Of a stretch of DNA of 44,595 bases, positions 40,394 to 44,595 are shown in pieces. Below the pieces are notes generated by a model. That model worked only from the letters and a program-made list of their open reading frames with translations. It did not search any database and was not told the DNA's origin. How positions within the stretch are numbered: position 1 is the stretch's first letter; each line of letters begins with the position of its first letter. The translations under genes and the position numbers were made by a program. This stretch comes from Clostridiales bacterium (GTDB lineage: Bacteria; Bacillota_A; Clostridia; Saccharofermentanales; Saccharofermentanaceae), in NCBI GenBank assembly GCA_024695545.1, contig JAILHZ010000176.1, forward strand, positions 1 to 44,595, given 5' to 3'.

Positions 40394-41149
40394 TCAGCGG
40401 CGGGCTCTCTGCGGGATGGAGCCGGTGTTCCGGTCACGGTACTGCTTCGGGGTAAGACCGCAGTCCTTCTTCAATAGATTCGTAAAGTAACTCTGGCTCG
40501 GGAAGGCGAGCGATGCGGAGATCTCGGCGATGGAATAGTCTGAGGAAGAGAGCATCGATTTCGCGGTCTCGAGTTTTTTCGTCTGGATATATTCACTTAC
40601 CGGACGGCCGGTCTCTTTTTTGAAAAGACGCGAAAGATAAGGGGCGGAAAGGTTTGTGATCTTCGCTAATGTCGTGAGTGTGATCCTCGTATGTAGATGC
40701 TCGTAGATATAGTTGATGCATGTGTTCACTGATTTTGAAGTAATGACAGTTCCCGCGATATCCTTCATCCGCCGGCAGTAATGACGGCACATCTCATCGT
40801 GGATCTCGGAGATCTCTTCGGGACTTTTTGACTCGTCCGAAAGACGGATGTAGTAGTCACTGAGACTGTATGCCTCGGCAACGCTCATACCTGAGGAGAT
40901 GCAGTAACGGGCGATCATTGCTGTCGTGATCGTCAGATGGTATTTCAGATTAGAAAGAGGGTCTTTGGAAAGAATACCGAATCCTTCCTTTTTGTGGAAT
41001 GGCTCAGTGAGAAGTTCCATGAGTTTCTTCACGTCACCTGAGCGGATCGTCTCGTAGAAATCGATCTCCGGCTGGAACGGTGCGTGAAAGGTCTCGTATT
41101 CGCGATGGAGAAACTCCTGGTAGGAGATCTTCTTTCTCTGTGCACTCAT
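40394..41149 (-). CDS. AraC-family transcriptional regulator
   Basis: A 251-residue regulator. The N-terminal ~135 residues are helical and unassigned (QEFLHREYETFHAPFQPEID ... MIARYCISSGMSVAEAYSL), as in the YesN-like or sensor-less AraC regulators of clostridia. Two HTHs occupy about 145-245: ITLTTLAKITNLSAPYLSRL, then YSIAEISASLAFPSQSYFTN and LKKDCGLTPKQYRDR. I start at the ATG after GGAGGA; 36 codons of open frame upstream cover the promoter. It is divergent from the GH16 gene and may control it. Confidence 0.88.
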   Translation of the reverse strand: MSAQRKKISYQEFLHREYETFHAPFQPEIDFYETIRSGDVKKLMELLTEPFHKKEGFGILSKDPLSNLKYHLTITTAMIARYCISSGMSVAEAYSLSDYYIRLSDESKSPEEISEIHDEMCRHYCRRMKDIAGTVITSKSVNTCINYIYEHLHTRITLTTLAKITNLSAPYLSRLFKKETGRPVSEYIQTKKLETAKSMLSSSDYSIAEISASLAFPSQSYFTNLLKKDCGLTPKQYRDRNTGSIPQRARR

Positions 41150-41190
41150 CCCTGTCCTCCGATGTAAAATCAAAAATCCGCAAACGACCG

Positions 41191-41216
41191 GTGCTTTTCC
41201 AGCAGTATTATAGCAT
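41191..41216 (-). promoter_or_regulatory. Extended -10 promoter of the AraC gene
   Basis: The minus strand reads ATGCTATAAT (41207-41216), eight bases, then AAAAGCAC (41191-41198). Upstream is an A/T tract (seven T in a row) like an UP element. The arrangement matches the promoter at 9500. Confidence 0.65.
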
Positions 41217-41320
41217 GAAAACATAAAAAAAGATATAAAAAGGCAATAATGACGCATGAAGAATTGTTATCTTGAGTTCAGCATAGAACCTAATGGGGAA
41301 AACGATTGAGGAGGGTAACT

Positions 41321-42721
41321 ATGAAGAAAAACAGAATCATCAGCTCGATTCTTGTCGCATCTATGCTTTTCTCGCTTTCTGCATGCGGAAAGAAGAAGGA
41401 GGAGAGCAAGGAGACTTCCGCGGAGACTCCTGCGCAGACTGAAGCACAGGTCCCGCAGCTTGATGGATACAATCTCCTGTGGAACGATGAGTTTGACGGG
41501 GATAAGATGGATGAGAGCAAGTGGAATTACGAGCCGCATGAGCCGGGCTGGACGAACAACGAACTGCAGGAGTATACCACATCTACAGATAACGTCTTCG
41601 TCCGTGACGGGCATCTGGTACTGAAGGCGATCAAGACTGAAAAAGACGGTAAAGAGTATTACACATCCGGTAAAGTCACCGGTCAGAATAAGACCGATTT
41701 CACATACGGTAAAGTCGTCGTATCCGCGAAGGTCCCGGAAGGTCAGGGATTATGGCCGGCGATCTGGATGATGCCGAAGGATGAGTCCTATTACGGTCAG
41801 TGGCCGAAGTGCGGTGAGATCGACATCATGGAATCTCTCGGTAATGACACGACTGTTTCTTATTCGACCATTCACTATGGTGAGCCGCATGCCGAGCAGC
41901 AGGGCACTATTGAGAAAAAGGGCGCTGACAGCTTCTCTGCGAAGTTCCATGAATATTCTGTCGAGTGGGAACCGGGCGAGATGCGTTTCTATACCGATAA
42001 TGAACTGGTACTGACTGTCAATGACTGGTTTACTGCTGTTGAAGGAGAGGAGGATAAGCCGTATCCGGCACCTTTTAATCAGCCATTCTTCGTACAGATG
42101 AATCTTGCCGTCGGCGGCAACTGGCCGGGTAATCCGGATGCGACGACTGACTTTTCGAAGGCAGAATTCGAGATCGACTATGTACGTGTATACCAGAAGC
42201 CTTCTTACGACACGAATGTAAAGAAGCCGGAAAAGCCTTTCCGTGAGGCACTTGAAGATGGTAACTTCATCCGTAACGGCAAGTTCACCGAAGCGGAGAA
42301 TCTCGATGATGATATCGACTGGAAATTCCTGCTGTTTAACGGCGGTGAGGGATCTGCGGAGATCAAAGACGGAGAAATGATCATCTACTCCACCAACTGC
42401 GGAACAGAAGAGTATTCCGTCCAGCTCGTCCATCCGGATCTTCCGATGAGAAAGGGCCATAAGTATAAGCTGACCTTCGATATCCGTGCAGACGAAGACC
42501 GTAAGTGTATCGTCTGTGTATCTGCACCGAATGCAGGCTGGATCCGTTATTTCCCGGATACTTCAATTAAGCTTACGACCGAGTGGCAGACTTTCGAATA
42601 TGAGTTTGCGATGAATGAGAAAGATGATAACAACGGACGTCTCGAGTTCAATATGGGTAAGTACAAAGACACAGCTACGATCCACATTACGAACGTCCGT
42701 GTAGAGGACATTACCGGTTAA
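41321..42721 (+). CDS. GH16 beta-glucanase (laminarinase/lichenase-type) lipoprotein with C-terminal CBM
   Basis: A 466-residue surface enzyme: lipobox FSLSAC (C22), a short Glu/Thr linker, then a GH16 domain (about 50-300) opening with LLWNDEFDGDKMDESKWNYE and carrying the catalytic GEIDIMESLG (nucleophile E166, D168, acid/base E171). SQWPKCGE, NQPFFVQMNLAVGGNWPG and AEFEIDYVRVYQ complete the fold. Residues about 320-466 (NFIRNGKFTEAENLDDDIDW ... RKGHKYKLTFDIRADE) form a CBM4/9-like jelly roll. The likely substrate is a beta-1,3 or mixed-linkage glucan. ATG 41321 is chosen for the GAGGAGGG site. Confidence 0.9.
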   Translation: MKKNRIISSILVASMLFSLSACGKKKEESKETSAETPAQTEAQVPQLDGYNLLWNDEFDGDKMDESKWNYEPHEPGWTNNELQEYTTSTDNVFVRDGHLVLKAIKTEKDGKEYYTSGKVTGQNKTDFTYGKVVVSAKVPEGQGLWPAIWMMPKDESYYGQWPKCGEIDIMESLGNDTTVSYSTIHYGEPHAEQQGTIEKKGADSFSAKFHEYSVEWEPGEMRFYTDNELVLTVNDWFTAVEGEEDKPYPAPFNQPFFVQMNLAVGGNWPGNPDATTDFSKAEFEIDYVRVYQKPSYDTNVKKPEKPFREALEDGNFIRNGKFTEAENLDDDIDWKFLLFNGGEGSAEIKDGEMIIYSTNCGTEEYSVQLVHPDLPMRKGHKYKLTFDIRADEDRKCIVCVSAPNAGWIRYFPDTSIKLTTEWQTFEYEFAMNEKDDNNGRLEFNMGKYKDTATIHITNVRVEDITG

Positions 42722-42761
42722 CACCCGACCTTACAGGGTGACCTGATTATACGACCCCAGT

Positions 42762-42852
42762 GAAAAACCGCAGGGGATAAGATCGCGAGGACACATTGAA
42801 AGAGCGCAGGGCTGCGTATCTGAGATGAAGATCTTATCTTCAGCGGTTTTTC
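42762..42852 (+). ncRNA. Long hairpin, candidate structured RNA
   Basis: Bases 42762-42784 and 42830-42852 are complementary over 23 positions with one A-A mismatch and two G-U pairs. The arms run from GAAAAACCGC to GGATAAGATC and from GATCTTATCT to GCGGTTTTTC. The 45-base head holds a further CGCAG/CTGCG helix. It ends in TTTTTC and so could terminate the GH16 transcript, but it is far longer than the other terminators here. It may be a small RNA or leader element for the next gene 103 bases downstream. Confidence 0.5.
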
Positions 42853-42954
42853 TTATTATCCGGGGCACACCGTATTCTGAGAGGTGCTTTTATTCGGACA
42901 GTATGTGCATTAAAATGGAACTGTCATTGAAGGGGAAGGACAGGATAAGAAAGT

Positions 42955-43848
42955 ATGAATGAACAGAAGATGGAATCGATCATTGCGAGAATCACGGAGA
43001 TGGAGGAGATCTACGATCAGGCGCGCGTCCTGATGGATAAAGCAGATAAGGATCCTGATGCGTTTCGTGCTTTTCAGCCGCAGATCGGAAAACTTGCCGA
43101 TTATTCCGGAAGTCCGGAGTGGAAGGAAGCGTTTGCACTTGACGAAGAAGGAAGACTTCTTCCGGAACTTAAGCGTGGAGTGCTCTCTGAGGATGGGATC
43201 TATAATCTTCTCGACAGGAATAAAGAACTTCTGGAATCCCTGGAAGAAACAGATGACCTAAGTGATAAGCAGCCCGGGATCGTTCTTTGCGGAGCGCAGG
43301 AAATCGAGACGGAGAGACTGATCCTCCGCTCATTCCGCCATGAAGACGCGGATTCCATGATGCGTAACTGGCTTTCTGATGAGGAAGTGCAGAGCATGTA
43401 CGGCGAGCCTGTCTATACCACCATAGAAGCGGTGGATGAACTGATCGACAGATATGTACTTGCGACATCCGAGGGAAGATCTTTCCGCTGGGAAGTGATC
43501 GAGAAGGCATCCGGTGAGTGTATCGGTCAGGCATCTTATTTTCTGGTCGATAAGAATAATCATTTCGGAGAGATCGAGTACTGCATCGGACGTGCTTTTC
43601 AGGGCAGAGGGTACGCGACGGAAGCGACCCGTGCGGTCATAGCTTACGGCTTTGAGAAGATCCGTTTCCACAAGGTACAGATCTGCTGCCGTCCGTCGAA
43701 TTCCTCTTCCCAGAGAGTGATCGATAAGTGCGGCTTTGTTCATGAGGGGACGCTGAGAGACTATTTCTTCCGAAACGGCAGATATGAGGACAGAAAGTTT
43801 TTCTCCATCCTGAAGTCGGAGTATAATGAGCAGGAAGCATCGACATAA
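42955..43848 (+). CDS. DUF4298 and GNAT acetyltransferase fusion
   Basis: A 297-residue protein. Residues 1-97 match the DUF4298 pattern (RITEMEEIYDQARVLMDKA, LADYSGSPEWKEAFALDEEG, LKRGVLSEDGIYNLLDRNK). Residues about 115-290 are a RimJ/RimL-type N-acetyltransferase (ETERLILRSFRHEDADSMMR; acetyl-CoA loop RAFQGRGYATEATRAVI; CRPSNSSSQRVIDKCGF). The acceptor is unknown, possibly an N-terminal amine or small molecule. The ribosome site is weak, and the ATG lies two bases after an AAGAA run. nadE follows 14 bases after the stop. Confidence 0.85.
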   Translation: MNEQKMESIIARITEMEEIYDQARVLMDKADKDPDAFRAFQPQIGKLADYSGSPEWKEAFALDEEGRLLPELKRGVLSEDGIYNLLDRNKELLESLEETDDLSDKQPGIVLCGAQEIETERLILRSFRHEDADSMMRNWLSDEEVQSMYGEPVYTTIEAVDELIDRYVLATSEGRSFRWEVIEKASGECIGQASYFLVDKNNHFGEIEYCIGRAFQGRGYATEATRAVIAYGFEKIRFHKVQICCRPSNSSSQRVIDKCGFVHEGTLRDYFFRNGRYEDRKFFSILKSEYNEQEAST

Positions 43849-43862
43849 GGAGAGTAGACGCA

Positions 43863-44595
43863 TGAAGAATCATCTTATTGCTGTAGCAGGAGTCGTTCCG
43901 CCGATCAGGGTCGGTGATGTGAAATATAACACGGGTGAGATCATCTCGGTGATCAAGGCACAGTCGGATTGCGGAGTGATCGTTTTCCCGGAACTGTCCA
44001 TTACCGGTTATACCTGCGCGGATCTGTTCGAGAGTGATCTTCTTGTCGAATCATCGAAAGATGCTCTTCTTGAGATTGCCGGAGAGACAGCCGGTACAGG
44101 TGTTACCGCCGTTGTCGGTCTTCCTTATGCATATGAGAATAACCTTTATAACTGCGCGGCCATCGTCTCGGAAGGTACTGTAAAAGCACTGATCCCGAAG
44201 TCCTATATTCCGAACTATTCGGAATTCTATGAATGCCGCTGGTTCGCTTCCGGTAAGAAACTTAAGGGAAAGACGGTAAGTCTCGGCGGATATGACGTAC
44301 CGTTTGGTATTGATATCCTGGCTGAGGATCCGTCGACCGGCGCAGTCTTAAGTGCAGAGGTCTGTGAGGATCTGTGGATCCCGGATAAGCCGAGCACACA
44401 TGCGGCACTGGCCGGGGCGAATATTATTGCGAACCTGTCGGCTTCCGATGAACTGATCGGAAAGCAGGAGTACAGAAAGCAGCTGGTCGCCCAGCAGAGC
44501 GGTGCCTGCTACTGCGCCTATATCTATGTTTCGTCCGGTACCTGTGAGAGCAGTACGGACCTGGTCTTCTCGGGACACACGATCCTTGCCCAGAA
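43863..44595 (+). CDS. nadE: Glutamine-dependent NAD+ synthetase, 5' part (partial)
   Basis: The frame is open to the window end (244 codons). The visible part is the nitrilase-like glutaminase domain that supplies ammonia to the synthetase: E in VFPELSITGYTC, K in LIPKSYIPNYSEFYE and the nucleophile C in AEVCEDLWIPDKP, the Glu-Lys-Cys triad. ANIIANLSASDE and the long Mycobacterium-like form suggest a full protein of about 640 residues, with the ATP-pyrophosphatase domain beyond the window. AAGGAG precedes the ATG. Confidence 0.88.

Overview
The window reads as chromosomal DNA of a strictly anaerobic, Gram-positive member of the Clostridia. A tRNA-sensing T-box leader, many diacylglyceryl lipoproteins with a GC-(K)n lipobox, clear AGGAGG ribosome binding sites and a YukD/WXG100/EssC-type secretion locus point to Bacillota. 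A PerR-like repressor, reverse rubrerythrin and a multidomain flavodiiron protein point to an obligate anaerobe with oxygen and peroxide detoxification. A secreted GH16 glucanase and a carbohydrate-controlled style of signalling fit a gut or rumen polysaccharide user. The exact genus cannot be read from the sequence.

Layout. 1-1876: a tryptophan-specific T-box and a stand-alone trpB2 gene with its own terminator. 1877-5060: a secreted repeat protein, a 38-residue peptide gene and a 240-base array of ATTRGTCAT repeats. 5144-11446: housekeeping and unknown genes (three lipoproteins, a divergent thymidylate synthase with a VOC-domain partner, an alkaline-phosphatase-superfamily hydrolase). 11504-13982: an SPFH/RHH operon facing a membrane protein across a two-promoter region with operator-like palindromes. 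14103-17538: a c-di-GMP phosphodiesterase with a LacI-type sensor domain and a LytTR response regulator.

17706-36745 is the main object: about 19 kb of co-directional, tightly packed genes that form a type VII (WXG100/EssC) secretion locus. It has two WXG100 proteins, a YukD ubiquitin-like protein and a three-ATPase FHA-EssC motor. I see no EsaA, EssA or EssB homologue. In their place are two complete phospho-signalling pairs (PP2C with a transmembrane Ser/Thr kinase), two FHA readers, a DUF4214 lipoprotein and two paralogous proteins of possible EspG-like chaperone type. Upstream of yukD lies a cargo cassette of three small helical proteins and a protein with a C39/papain-like cysteine peptidase domain, which I read as the effector. 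One kinase carries an ABC solute-binding-like extracellular domain, so export may be gated by a small ligand or polysaccharide fragment through phosphothreonine/FHA signalling.

36830-39920: a perR - reverse rubrerythrin - flavodiiron stress cluster behind a palindromic promoter. 39956-44595: a thioesterase, an AraC regulator divergent from a GH16 lipoprotein, a strong 91-base RNA-like hairpin, a DUF4298-GNAT protein and the 5' part of glutamine-dependent NAD synthetase, cut by the window end. The octamer AAAGCACT is strikingly over-represented across the window and often sits just after a -10 box or before a start codon.
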